Positions 43,116 through 56,400 of a stretch of DNA of 64,000 nt are shown here, in pieces (position 1 is the stretch's first letter; each line of letters starts with the position of its first letter). The stretch is from Pisaster brevispinus (lineage: Eukaryota; Echinodermata; Asteroidea; Forcipulatida; Asteriidae). The translations under genes and the position numbers were made by a program. The DNA lies in contig JAMKCF010000013.1 in the NCBI GenBank assembly GCA_023634235.1, positions 8,345,827-8,409,826 of the forward strand, in the 5' to 3' direction. The notes under the pieces were generated by a model. The model made no database searches. It saw only the letters and a list, made by a program, of their open reading frames with translations, and was not told the DNA's origin.

Positions 43116-46100
43116 ACAACAATTAAAGGATTGATTTTTCAGTTTTTTTAATATTGTTTTTTACACAATAACACTTTAAAACTGCACCATTTAGAATAAC
43201 GCGAATTCCTTTATAGTCTGCAGCTTGCTGTAAGCAGGGAAAACGTGTATACATCCATTACAAGTAGAAATATTAATAGTGTTCGGCAAACAGACAAACA
43301 CCTAGTGTTATTGTACTGTTGTTGTTGTTGGGGGTTTTTTTACGACTTCTTTCATTACCCTGTACCTTCTCCTAAAGATTTTGCAGAAAAGTAAAGGTCG
43401 TATACAGACTTGAAGCTTGCCATGTACTTACCATGTAAGTAGACCTAAGCGTGTAAGATTGGTACAGCACTTTAATTTAAGATTCGTTGTGGCAAAATAA
43501 CGTAACAATCAGTATTGTCATGAAGTCATCACTCTATTGCATACACGACCTTCCAAACCTGGTGCAAGAAGAATTTTGATTGTAGCTTGTTTTGTTCTCA
43601 AAATAGGTATAAGTAGTTTGAATTTGAAAAAACACATAACAAATCATATTATGGCGTAATAATGACGTCGCTTCATTTGTTTGCAGTTAACACTTACTAA
43701 CTATCAAGTTTCAACTTGATCAAACTTGTAGTTCGGTAGAGAAATGACTTCAAAAGGTGCACATTCAATGTGACACCACGTGACCCATGATGGTGTCATC
43801 AATCTACAATATCACACAAACTTAGTCTGCATACAAGTTTAAGTACACGGTAGGATACAAATCTGTACAAACTTCGCTTTTTGCGAAATCCTGATGAGAA
43901 CAATCAGGAAAAAGGGAAGAAGACGGGACAAAAATTTAAAAACAAGTTTAATAACAATAGGTTTTCGGCTGCTGGCCAAACACCTTAAAAAGACCACACA
44001 AGCAAACAAACATAGTTGTACAGGGTGTGTAACCTATGAAATAAACTTGAAGCACTGCTTCATTTTTGTTTTATTCAGACGTTAACTGTTCAAGCAAAGC
44101 TAGCTGCCATTTCCACTTACCTGGTACACATTTTGATTAAACCCCTAGCAAATTATTATCCTTTCCACAATATAAACCTTTAAGATTATTATTAATGAAA
44201 CAGCAGCAGGGTCAAACTATGGTCTTACTTCATTAGCATAGATCCAAGTTGAAACAAAACTAATTCATTTGCATAAAGTGGGGTTCCAACATGTACTTCA
44301 TGATTTTGTGGTTATTAAAGTAAGGCAATCAGACATTTAAAAAAAAAAGTTGACCTATTTTATTTAGAATTAAATAATCCCACATTTTTGTTGGTGGTTT
44401 ACCTGTCAAGGAAGATTGAATGAATTATCAGAAAAAAATAAGTAAGTAAGCTGTCACAAACTACATATTTACTTCTGCTTTATGCCTGGTAACAGCAGGT
44501 CTGATACAACATGCCTGCCCTGATTCTACAGGTCAACTTTGCCTTTATTTTTTATTTATCCAATTTTAAACTTATTATTTCTTAATTTCATACTTACATT
44601 CTGACAAAGTGATCGACTTATCTCATTTTTAAAGCAAATTTTTTATATTTTTGTTTATTAATATGGAATTTTTGAGGCTATGGAAAGGGTACATTTTTGG
44701 GGGTAGACAATTTGTATGAAATGAAAAAAAAATTATTTAGAGAAGCAGAAATGTGTTTGTACTGCAATATGGAATAGTATATCGTGTTTAATAGAACTTT
44801 TGGGGTTTTTTTAATGAAGAAGAAATAAAGAAGAAAGAGAAGTCCTCAGCGTTTATTATTTTTAAATGACTGACCATAGAATTATGAAATGTAAACTTGG
44901 CAATTGTGTAGATACTGCAAGCGGATATGTGCTTCGGGGTGGGTTTGCTTCGTTGCTTTGGTCGTTGCTAAATTGCCTAACTTTTTTTACACAGATGCCG
45001 AGTCTTTTAAACAAAAAATGTAAGAACAGTAACTAAATAATTCCTTATTGTACGACTGCCTGAGTGATTCCACAGTAGCAGGTTCGTTACAGTAAATCGC
45101 CAATAAACCTTATGAATCTGAGAGCTGGTGTCAATAGAGAAGCTTCAAAGAATTCATCATTGAACTCGTTTTCCACCACCTCTTCCCTCCCCCCAAGATC
45201 TTCATCGAACCCCCGTCCCTTATTCAAAATTAAATCAAGAAAAAAGAGAGAAAGAAATACACACAAAAAGGAATAAATAAAACCATAATTCATTTATTTA
45301 TTTATGTTGTAATGGAAATCTTCAGACAAACATTGTAGAAAAAATTGAACACAGGCTGTCAAGGAAATGTCAAATTCTAAAAATGTGTTCAAAAGACTTA
45401 TATACAACCAGATCCCTGTCAACAAAACACTATTTTGGGCTAATCAACAACTAAAAAACATAAAAGAAAGAGGGGGAAAATATTAATAAAGACAAATACG
45501 TACAAAAGTATATATGATTTTTTTTAGCATACCGGGACTCCATAATAGGCCCACAAAGAAACAGGGGGGATCACGGCCATAGGCTTAGAGAAGTGTAAAA
45601 ACTAAGAAATATAATAGAGATACAATTAGCTAAAACCAAGAATTCAAGAAACACAAAAGTCCAGAAGAAGAAGAAAGAAACATTAGTACCGACTTTTAGG
45701 GACACAGAGGTAACGTAAAAATTAACAGATAGAAACTTACAACTTGCCTTCAGTGCCCTTTTAAATGTCCATGCAAAGAAACCCGTAGACTGCTTAGGTC
45801 TATGTCAGATTGATCAACGCAAGCCTTGGTAAATCAAAAATACCAGTAACATTTCCGTATCCGACTGCCACTTTTTCATTCGATATGAGATATTGATGAC
45901 CCCCTGAGTGCCCCCCCCCCCCCACACACATACACACACACAACATTACCCGTTATCCCACACTACATTTGCAACGCTTTATACGCACGATCTGCGCCCA
46001 GCTAGCATTTGACTGAACGCACGTACTCTTACGAGTGGCGTGTCTACCATTAGCAATTTGGGGAGTTAACTTTGTGCACATTTTGAATCCCTCAAAATGG

Positions 46101-46302
46101 CGGACAGGATAGGCGCATAAACCTCTATGGTATTGATATAATAATAGAGGTCAATTGATAGGCGCGTTTAAGTGTGCTGCGCGTTGTGAAATGGGTCAAT
46201 TTGAGTCGCATCGAGGAAGTCAGACCAACCTCAAACCCAGAGGAGATCGATCTCGCTGCGCCTTTTCCCTCATCATGCCTTGCTCGCTCATAGTCAGGTT
46301 AT
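43116..46302. other. 3' flank of PLA2 copy 2 to the end of duplicated block 2
   Basis: No gene. Aligns with 16269-18180 and 19215-19708; the tRNA-like array of block 1 is absent here. Confidence 0.7.
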
Positions 46303-47012
46303 GTTTTATTGTATATGTCTATATTTTTATAGGGTTAAAACAATCAAACGGTTCCCAAATCTAAAGGTACTTTGCCTTTTAGACCGTCTATAAGACTGCG
46401 TAGCTCACTTTTCTGACGTCACACCCGCAAGGAAAAAGACAAGGGACCATGAGTAAGACCGTTACTTTATGGTAATTCTCCCGCGAATTTCTTGAAACAA
46501 TTATTATTGATCTGATGGATTGAATTCTCACCTTGGATGCATTTGTTGTTCCTTTGGCGCATGTTGAATCCCATGCTTGTTATGCTTCAAGCAAGCTTCT
46601 TGCAACGCACGCCCTCTCTTGGTTTGTACGCGCACTATTATACGTGATCTGCTTGCTGCTGAAAAATGAACGTTCTAACCCCTACTCAGTCAAGTTTAGC
46701 CTTTATCATAAAACACCCATCCTTTTCCAAATTCCATCGTTCATAACGTAACAAAAATTAGGCCATGTATAGTGCACGTGGGATTCACTCTATCAGAAAT
46801 TTAGATGCAATAGTATTGAGGCCAGATTAAATAATAGGGCCTACTTAATAATTCTGTAAGTTTTGGTCTTACTGAAGAGAGAATGAAAATAAAGGTTATT
46901 TGACCGAACGCACCTCCACACAATGCGTGGCTACCATTTCCGCCATTTGGGGAGTCAAATTGTGTCCATTTTGTACCCTTGAAAATGGCTGAGAGGATAG
47001 GCCTACACTCAA
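46010..47012. repeat. Two copies of a repeat with an AAAATGGC(G/T)GAvAGGATAGG core
   Basis: 46010-46131 and 46900-47012 share GAACGCAC, ACCATT, TTTGGGGAGT and the core quoted; the first copy also belongs to the duplicated block (19540-19640). No gene in 46303-46900. Confidence 0.6.
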
Positions 47013-47058
47013 ACGCCCTTACTGCGTGGGGGGGGGGGAGCTCCATGGTTATAGGTAA

Positions 47059-47251
47059 TAGACCTTATGCACATGACATGTTGTTTTTGTCGTCGTTGAG
47101 TAGGGCGCCCTCGGCAAGAGGTCAAATGAAGGATGCTCATTGGCCCACGCTCTGCGCCGCGCGTTTTTTATATAAGATGTGCGTTTTCCATTGTTTCGTC
47201 ATCATTTTACCTCTAAGATGGCAGCGTGATGACGTCAACGCATAAGGTCTA
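47059..47251. mobile_element. MITE with TAGACCTTATGCAC termini, copy 2
   Basis: Relative of 29031-29202 with the same termini and 20-odd extra interior bases. Confidence 0.85.
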
Positions 47252-48438
47252 TACGGAAGAACGTTTGCTGTATACAAACATAATTCTCGTTTAGGGGATA
47301 ATCAAAGCACAGATTGACTGAAACGGACTCTGAACCTGCGGCTTCCGGATTAACTGATCTAGCCCTATACTAGGATGTCAAAAGTGATTTTGACCCCATA
47401 GTCAACCCCAATGGGTGCACCTCAATAAAATTAAGGAGAAAACATTCTCTATTAAACATATTTGAGAGACCAATAAAAGGTTAACAGTTTTAAAATGTTG
47501 CCCAGTAACTGTTGTGGTCTAGGGGTTGTTGACTTCCATCAGTTGGATAATATAGACCCTGAAATAAATGGTCCTATTTGCTGAGAGGCGTAGGGACATT
47601 TTTCAAGATCGATGCTCGGACGTTTGGAAAATTACAATGATGTTTTTATATGGAGGGGGAATAACTCCACGGGCCCAGAGACTCCCAATATTAAATTGAG
47701 CATGGAATAAAAGTTCAAGAGTCAATGGATAATTTCCCCTTTACAGTAAAAAGCTGTGGGACTCCTAAGTAACTATTATTATTTATTTATTTATTTATTT
47801 ATTTTTGCATTTTGCATTTTGCATTTTGCACTGTTTGCTATGGAAGTTTCTTTTTAGTGGGGTGCACCCATAACGCTATGGGTGTACCTAATACGGTTAT
47901 GCGCTGAAGGAAGTTGATTCAACAAAAGAGGGCGTCATCACACGAAATTTCTACACAAATCGCTTATGTTGGGTTGGGGCGCGGGGTGTGGGAGGGGAAC
48001 ACACCGAATCTCCGGGGCGGATATAATCTCCTGCTACATCGGCACGTAAGGATGCCGCAGATTCAAGTCCCGTTCAAGTCAACTTTTTTGGTTTACCCCA
48101 AATTTTTAATTAGAAACTACCCAGCCACCCCTTTATAGATTCTTTTGAAAATGATTGTCTAGCTACACTACGAACAAATTTTCTAAGTTGCAATTATTGA
48201 TTGATGAGCGCTCAATATTATTGCTATGTTTCAAAGCAGATTATGTATGCTTTTAAAAAGTCACTTATGTCTTGTCAGAAGAAATTGACACCTTCTAAAC
48301 AGTGTTAGGGGGAAAAGTCAGTATTTTAGACAACTTAAAGCCGTTATATAACCAAAATTCACCTTTTTTGTATGGTTATTGATTGATTTAGTACTAAAAT
48401 GGTTTTCCTGTGTGTGCCCTTAAGCCAGTGGTATTTTG
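47252..48438. other. No gene; simple repeats and tRNA-like debris
   Basis: Contains an ATTT/GCATTTT microsatellite at 47777-47827. Degenerate remnants of the tRNA-containing repeat lie near 47320-47365 and 48050-48090 (the latter with a TTCAAGTCCCG B-box-like core). Confidence 0.5.
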
Positions 48439-49056
48439 TATGGGGCGCCGTTTATGACTTTATTACGAAACTCTTATATATAGAACGAAACCAATATATA
48501 AAGAACGAAACAAATATATGTAGAACGAAACCAAAATATAAAGAACGAAACCAAATTATATAGAACGAAACCAATATCTATAGAACGAAACCAATAAATA
48601 TAGAACGAAACCAAAATAAATAGAACGTAACAAAATAACTATAGACCGAATCAAATATATAGAATGAAACCAATATAAATAGAACGAAACAAATATATAT
48701 ATGCCGAATAAGTATATGGAACGAAACAAATAAATATATAGCCCGAATAAAGTATATTGAACGAAACCGATATATATATAACGAAACAAAAATATAAAAC
48801 AAAAAATATATAGAACGAAACAAAAATAATTATATAGAACGAAACCAAAATATATATAACGAAGCGCCGCCGACGACGATTAAGGGCCAGGCCGCAATAT
48901 TTACAGAACGAAAGCCAAAATATATAGAACGAAAACTAAAATATATATAACGAAGCGCCGCCCGCGACGATTAGGGGCCAGTCCACTAGACTTGAAATCA
49001 AGTCGTTAGATCATAGGGTTGTAGTGGCCATGGCATGCACTCACACGCACTCGAGC

Positions 49057-49476
49057 CTACTCGTCGCATATATTGACTGTCCATGAACGATGTATGCGGT
49101 ACAGCGATTCCAACATGTCCTGTGGAAGGTCTATCTGTGGTCGACCTGGGTTTCCAGTATTCAACACACGGCAATGACGCTGTTGAGTGCCTGCATGGTC
49201 TCCTGCAGCTGCACGTTCATAATGTTCGTGTAACTCCCCACAGCGATTAATAAGTTGCACTAACGAAACGATCACCTCAGCATAATAGTCAATGCCTTCA
49301 GCACGGGAAATCAAAACACCCAGTACATCCAAACAATCTTCAAGTCGCCTTCGAATAACTTCAATAACATTTAGGTTTTCAGTATGAAAATGCCTCTCAG
49401 AATTATTGACAGATCTACAAAAGTAGTTGAAAAAGCTTCCAATATCCATCATGTGTAGGCCTACTACACATTCCAA
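49057..49476 (-). pseudogene. N-terminal fragment of an integrase/transposase-like protein
   Basis: 139-codon minus-strand frame with a helical acidic region (RRRLEDCLDVLGVLISRAEG) and then TGNPGRPQIDLPQDMLESL. The GRPxxxIPxxxLexL block resembles the region just before the DNA-binding domain in integrase-core-domain transposase proteins of animal genomes. The frame then runs into the foldback arm and stops. Assignment is from memory of the family motif only. Confidence 0.4.
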
Positions 49477-50493
49477 TAGCCAAATGAGGGACTAATGCTA
49501 CTACCTGACTGGTGGTGGTACAGGGAGAAACACACCTTACATCTCAGGTTCATTACTGCAAGAAAAGTTACGTCATTTGTACTCTGTCTCATGTTTGTCT
49601 GTAGACCAAAATCAAGTGTTTTCTCATTCCGTGGTGTGTGACACCCTCTTGTGGTGATAATCCTCATTTGGCAGTCTCAGCTCATGTGGTGGTCACATCA
49701 TGGAGGAAGGAAGGTAGTCAGATCTAACGATTTAGTATCACTGTATGGGGCCCACACCACTACATTAAATCCCACTTTCTATGCTTTAACTAATGATAGA
49801 TGTCTTAAATACATATAGATGGGAAATGTGCAGTGAAGAAAGAGGTTGACTCCTGCATTTTTGGCGTCAGTTTGGGCCAAAGTTTTGTACAAAAAAAAAA
49901 CCACAAGAAAATAATAGGCGTGTCTTTAAAAAGGTCTATGATTAGTCATTTTTCTAGCAGCTTTGAATATTAAAGCTCTGTTACTGCTGACTCAATCACC
50001 TAACCACCAAATACAATACATTTTGTTCACAATCCTTTTTAATTATAACCACATTACAACAATTTCTTCAGTAAAAATAGTAAAGGTAGTGGTAGCACTT
50101 AAAGACTAACAAAAACATTGTAAAAAAATGCATGAGCTTTCGTAGCATGCATGCGACAACTACTTCATAAGATGCAAATTGTGTTCTTGTGTGTGCGTAA
50201 ATCCTCGATCCTGCCTGATTGTCAACAACCGATGGTGGTTTATAGACCCTTTGCAAGGGCTGTCATCGATGATGAAACGTCCAGGCGCATTTGGCTGAGA
50301 CCTGTGCAATCAGCGCGTAGGTAGTACACGCGTGCCCGTTTTCACAGTGTTTTTTTTTAACGGTGCGAAATACGGAAAAAAATTCGGCGCATTTGCGTCC
50401 AATGCGTGCGGGGGCGTTTTCACGTCTGGGACAAAAAATTGTTGTCCTTTTTGCTGTATTAAATAGAAACGGAAATATTAAATCAAGACAGTC

Positions 50494-50889
50494 GTGTATT
50501 TTTCTCATTTTTGTTGCATAATTCTAATGCAAAGTCAGTCAAAACGTGCGGGGATATCTGATATGCTGTCCCCCAGTCTAAAAAGACGGTGGGACATGTT
50601 CCATCCCCACTCATCGACGCCCATGTCCTACTACAGCCCTGACCCCTTTCAATTAAATACATTTTTCATTCTAACCACTTCCCTAATTTTGCAATACATC
50701 CCGAACCCCTTACCATATCCCTCCCACAACTTATCATCGCTTTGTAAAAACACTTTCTCTGAAGAACACTCCCGTCACTTATTTCCTCGTATCTGGAGCA
50801 GTTTGCCCTCACACATCAGAAATTCTATTTTACTGGACTCATTTAAGTGCTTTACCAATAACTTGTCCCGTTACTTTCATGACTTATAA
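50494..50889 (+). pseudogene. LINE reverse transcriptase C-terminal fragment
   Basis: Only the end of the 131-codon frame is informative: FPRIWSSLPSHIRNSILLDS followed by FKCFTNNLSRYF. This is the W-N/S-S-L-P..IR....S...FK..L...L pattern found at the C-terminus of non-LTR retrotransposon RTs (CR1/L2/Jockey group). No RT core is present. Confidence 0.6.
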
Positions 50890-52600
50890 ATTTAATGAAA
50901 GGGTCATTCGATTTCGTTTTATGATTAGTCAAATGTACTGCTGCGTCATTCGATTTAACAAAATAATCATTAAACTTTAACAATTCAACAAGCCAGCATT
51001 CAAAGTCGCAGGAGCTTTTTGAGGGCGTGTGTTAGTCATTCAAATTTAATTTTTGGCATTCATTTCTGGAATTTGTGCAATCTAAAAAAACGCTCTGTTA
51101 AAATTGTGTTTCCTTCGAAGACAAGCTTTCGTTACTACACGCATATTTCTAGAAATGGCAGCTCAATAAGAAACCAGGAAAAACATAAAGAAAACACCCC
51201 ATTCAAACACAGAATAAAATTAGGTCTCGGTCAGTAACCGATAAAGATCCCCCAAAGTAAAATAAAATTTAAAAAAAAAATATCAAGAAAAAGATTAAAG
51301 AGAAAACAAAGAAGAAGACAAAACCTAATGGGCCCAATGTAAAATCTACTGGAAACATATTCATAAAGCAAAATAAGGTTTGCCTGAATTAAAGTAAAGA
51401 TGCGAAACAGTTGCCGAGTACAGTTTATCTGTTTTTCGCGTTTCTTTATCTTACTTATTTGAATTCTCAATTAGCGAAATTGATTGCCTCTTTACGAAAT
51501 TGAAAAAAATAAATCAGTAACAATCTCCAGTCGAACCAGCTTTGCTAAATTGAATGATGATTGTGTGTCACGAAAAAGAATGGCGATATGCTAAATTGTA
51601 CACAGTGCTTAGAGGAATTTGAATGCCTCTAAACGAAATTGAATGGCCGAATTCTGAATTTGAAACGCAGTAACAACTGGAGAGGCAAAGTAGCTTTAAT
51701 TCGAACGCACGAAAATTAATTGGCTGCTCATTTGCCGAATTTGACCGAGAAAACTCATATTTATTTCTTGTTGATTTGTTAGTTAATTTTGTTCTTCTTT
51801 CTTTTAATGATTTATTTTATTTATTTATATTGAATTTATATGTTTATTCATTTATCTGTTTTGTTTGTTTAAGTATTTATATATTCATTTAGTTATTCAT
51901 ATTTTTCTCTCTCCTTGCCTTAGTGTCTTTCTATAAAAATATTTATTATTAATTTATTTAGTTATTTATTTATTAATTTAGTAAAATAACTATATATACT
52001 TCCTAATGTTTTATTGATTTATAAATATATATGTTTTACTTGTGTTCCAATTTTTTGGATTAGCAGACTTTCGAGTCACAGTGTTTGAGTACACTGTTGT
52101 CAATCCTGCGTGGCCAACTTGATATGGGCAAAATTTTTTTTTATATTTTTGTAATATTGTGTATGTTTGTTTGTTGAGAAATGGCCGAATTAATAAAATT
52201 GAGAGCGCAAGGGTAACACCACATGTGTTCTCCCATCACTTATTTCGTGGATTTTATGTACTTAATGTTTCAGTTTTGCTTGCTTCAAGTTACTGCTATG
52301 ATGGACTTGGTTTTAAAAGCCATCTTGATTTGTAATCTGTTAAAAATTAAATGGCACCGTGTACTGGGTTTAGTTTATAGGCATATGTGTTTTGTTACTG
52401 GTTTAGTATTCATTTTGTTTGTTTATTGCATTTGGTCATTACTTTTTCATATAAAAAATTATTTATTCTTGTTTTATTTACGCGTTTTCTTGCGTCGTGC
52501 GACCCTATTCGAGCCTTAGATTAATTGAATTTTGCATGCAAAAGTGAGGTTCCCCCAGCGTTCAGTTTTATTTAGTTTATTATTTTCACAGGTTTGGATG
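50890..52600. other. AT-rich interior of the foldback element
   Basis: No gene. From 50900 to 51720 there are many imperfect copies of CATTCGATTT (left half) and AAATTGAATG (right half), forming a loose inverted array. Confidence 0.45.
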
Positions 52601-53359
52601 CATCCCACTACAACTCTATGATTCAACGACTTGATTTCAAGTCTAGTAGACTGGCCCCTAATCGTCGTCGGCGGCGCTTCGTTCTATATATTTTTGTTTC
52701 GTTCTATATAATTATTTTTGTTTCGTTCTATATATTTTTTGTTTTATATTTTTGTTTCGTTATATATATATCGGTTTCATTCCATATACTTTATTCGGGC
52801 TATATATTTATTTGTTTCGTTCCATATACTTATTCGGCATATTATATTTGTTTCGTTCTATTTATATTGGTTTCATTCTATATATTTGATTCGGTCTATA
52901 GTTATTTTGTTACGTTCTATATATATTGGTTTCGTTCTATATATTTTGGTTTCGTTCTATATATTTTGGTTTCGTTCTACATATATTTGTTTCGTTCTTT
53001 ATATATTGGTTTCGTTCTATATATAAGAGTTTCGTAATAAAGTCACAAACGGCGCCCCATACGTAATAAAGTCACAAACGGCGCCCCATAATTTGGGACT
53101 TAAACAATATGGTCCATTTTATGCTGAGTTTGTGATATACATGTACTTTTGCAAGACTAGAGAAAACGCAATGACTGTATGTACCGTCTTTGATTGTGTG
53201 CCTGCAGTTTTGGTTCTTGATCTGCTGGATACTAAAGCAGACGACTCGAAAGACGTCCTATATCACACTCGTCACCAGAATGAAAAGTGTTCGCTCGTCC
53301 CCGCAAAATTACACATTGTTTGTTCGATGGTCGACAATACAAATTGACACGTGAAAAAC

Positions 53360-53487
53360 ATGGCGGCGGACAGTGGAACGGATGGTGCTGAGCCGACCCG
53401 GCTTTCCCGTATAGCTGCTGCACTTTTCTATGGTGTCACTTCATTCTCCATCGTCATGATAAATAAAAACATTCTGACGAATTACAA
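53360..53487 (+). CDS. SLC35D: SLC35D exon 1
   Basis: ATG in context AACATGGCGG; donor AA|GTAAGT, phase 2. Confidence 0.88.
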
Positions 53488-56400
53488 GTAAGTAATATAA
53501 GTGTTCATGCTTGAGTTAACGTTAGGTTTACCGTTGGGCGCTAGCCGTTCTGTGTAGGCAGCAGCGTAACTAAAACTAAAAGTAAAACTAGGTACAGTCA
53601 TTTGACCAGTTCGGGATCATTGACCCAGTTCGGGATCACTTCAACTTTGCAACAACCCCCATAATTAAGTTACTTCTCACATTACCAATTTCTGTTGATA
53701 CATGTGAAGAATAACATGCAATAAACCAACAGACCCCCAAATAAGGTTCCAAACTTCAACAACAAATAAATTATGGCCATTTTCTTGAAGTTTGTCTGCG
53801 ATTTTGATCATTATTAAAAAAAAAAATGTTGGTTGAAAAACGCTGTAAAAACTTCTCACCTTTAAAATTTGAACGCCAGGGCGAATAAAATTTATGTTAA
53901 ATGCTTAGAATGTGTTAAAAATATTTCAGATAAGTACTGAGCAGTCGTCTTGTTTTTTTAAGGAGACAAAATTACCAAAATCGTCTTTTGGGGGGCATCG
54001 ACCCTTGACCAGTTCGGGATCACTCGCTACTCAGCATCTCTCATTGCGTCAAATGGTGCCGCACTCAGTGAGGTAAAATCTTACTGCTGCAGTCGAAAGT
54101 TTATTTGTGAGAAAATGAAACTTGGAGGAGGAAATTGCGACTGTAAGGATAGATATTTGGGTCAATGTTGCTTTTAGGCGTGCTTCACCTTTTCATTTGC
54201 CTTTGCTGTTGTTTTGTGTTTTTGTTGCTGGATTTTTGCGCTGCTGTTGAATACACTTGCATGAAATTCTCTGGAGAAAGGAAGTCCATGTCCATGCCAA
54301 CACACTTGTGAAGTTTGTGTCCTTGAGAGACAGTTTTATGAATGGGAGTATTGGNNNNNNNNNNNNNNNNNNNNNNNNNNNNNNNNNNNNNNNNNNNNNN
54401 NNNNNNNNNNNNNNNNNNNNNNNNNNNNNNNNNNNNNNNNNNNNNNNNNNNNNNAGACTGACATCAACCGGAGGGGGGCACGTGCCCCCCCCCCCCCTTA
54501 ATCATGAGCATGCCACTGTCTGTAGGACCATGGAGGTATTTTTACCTCCTAGGTAGTAGTAAGAATAGGATGCATGGAGACTGAAGTCTCTACAAACAAC
54601 AAATCAAGTATGAATAACAACATCCACTCACACCCCCCCCCCCCCCCCCCCCCCGTAGTTGCGATGATCGTAACCCTCCATCCGCCGGACGGTCGCAGAC
54701 TGGAGGAGGGTTACGAGACAACAAGCACAAGGTTCAAGTGCAATTTCGACAATGTCAACAGACTAGTCAACATTGTGACTAGGGTCGACCCCTAGGAAAT
54801 CGACCCCTGGGGTCGATTTCACAAAAAATCACTTTAGATTCATCCTTAGATGAGTTGTCAGTATCACCATAGTGATTTGTATTGTGACATCACACTTTGC
54901 TTAGCAATTAAGATTGATACACAGTTAAGATCAATCTTAACTCTTTGTAAAATCGCCCCAAGTCTCATTTCACTAAGACTAAGAGTTAAGATTGATCTTA
55001 ACTGTGAGTGCGAATCACTCTTTATTGCTAAGCAAAGGAAAGTGTGACGTCACAATACAAATCACTATGGTAATTCTGACAACTCATTTAAGATGAATCT
55101 TAGTGCTTTGTGAAATCGACTCCAGATTTGCCCAATTTTTACCACTTTCAAAAAATCATGACAAATTCTAAGAACACCGACTTGATCTTCAATGTCTAAT
55201 GAATCCATTCATAACACTCAAAACATCATTGAGAAATATTTTGAAGAAAAAAGGACAAAAACTTGCCAGAGGACCGGAGCAAAATGCTTGGGAATTGAAT
55301 ACAGACCATGGTTGAGATTTGAAAAACAGACTGGGCGGAGCTTCGGCTGTAGCCCGCTAACAGGCTATTCCCGCTTGCAGACTCACATGTGCAGCCAATT
55401 GCTGAGACAAGCACGGGTTGCTAATCAATCAATCAATCAATCAATCCATCAATCAATCAATCAATCAATCAATAAATTTCCCCATTCAATCAGATCCCTC
55501 AATCACACAATAAATCCATTAATCGGTCAATCAGTCATAACATATAAGAGCGCTGGTATTCCTAAAAATTATGTTTAAAGGCAACTAGAGAAAAATATAC
55601 ACTATAAAAATGCTTTAGAGTGCAAGTGATTTTTCAGTCTTTCATTTATTTGGGTTTGAACAAAGAAAATTGACTGGAGCGGGACTTGAACCAACGACCT
55701 CCGGATTAACGTACCAGCGCTCTACCAACTGAGCTATCCAGCCCTATGTTGGCGGTCTCCCTATTGGTCAATATCTTTGTTCGGGGGTGCCAGTCAGAAT
55801 CCGTACAAACCGTTAACTGCCGTGTAGCCAGGAATCACACCCAAGTTTACGATTCAACCTGGGAAGCGGCAGCCACGGGATCACCTTAAGGGGATGCGAC
55901 TTTTTAATATTAAATATAAAGTAATAAACCGCAAGGGAAACTGACTGGGTAACTTTTTAATAATTTGGGTTTGAACAAAGAAAAATTTACTGGAGCGGGA
56001 CTTGAACCAAAGTGGTTTATTACTTGATAGTCTTTTATTTAATAATAATTCACATTGCCATCAACTACAATAATGGGGGTAAATTACATCCCTCCAAAAC
56101 TGTCTAAGACTCGTCCTGTCCAGTAAAACTGAGTTTGTGAGTTTGTCTTTTTAACCATAGGAGCATACACCAAGATGCCTCAAAATCTCCCAAGCGCTAT
56201 GCACACAAGGGTGAACAGATCCATGCCACACCCTTCTATCTTTGTATTATTTTGTTATGTTTGATCAATCACTGCCACATTGTACGTTGCCACTGCAAGT
56301 ATTGACCAGGGCCCAATTTCATAGCTGCTTAAGCACAAAAAAGTACCTTTAGCACAACAAAGTTTATGCTTTCCGGAGTAAGGTTACCAATCAAAGTACA

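Larger units (their letters stand above)
48439..53090. mobile_element. 4.65-kb foldback element with arms of iterated 20-mers
   Basis: Both ends start TATGGGGCGCCGTTTRTGAC inward. Left arm about 48439-49030, right arm about 52603-53090. Each arm holds 16 or more copies of a 20-bp unit around GAACGAAACCAATATATA, then GCGCCGCC...GATTA.GGGCC, then GACTTGAAATCAAGTCGTT and a CATAGGGTTGTAGTGG-type block. Irregular variants occur in the same order in both arms. The right tip is duplicated once (30 bp). The element ends 270 bp from the SLC35D start codon. No intact transposase inside; superfamily unknown. Confidence 0.85.

Noticed and set aside
48556..53037. Open frames with repeated FRSIY / FYIYWF residues at 48556-48848 and 52594-53037
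   Set aside because: Produced by the 20-bp repeat in the foldback arms; the same pattern appears in several frames and in both arms.
53093..53347. 84-codon frame just upstream of the SLC35D start
   Set aside because: Lies between the transposon tip and the SLC35D start codon with no recognisable domain; more likely 5' UTR or promoter sequence.
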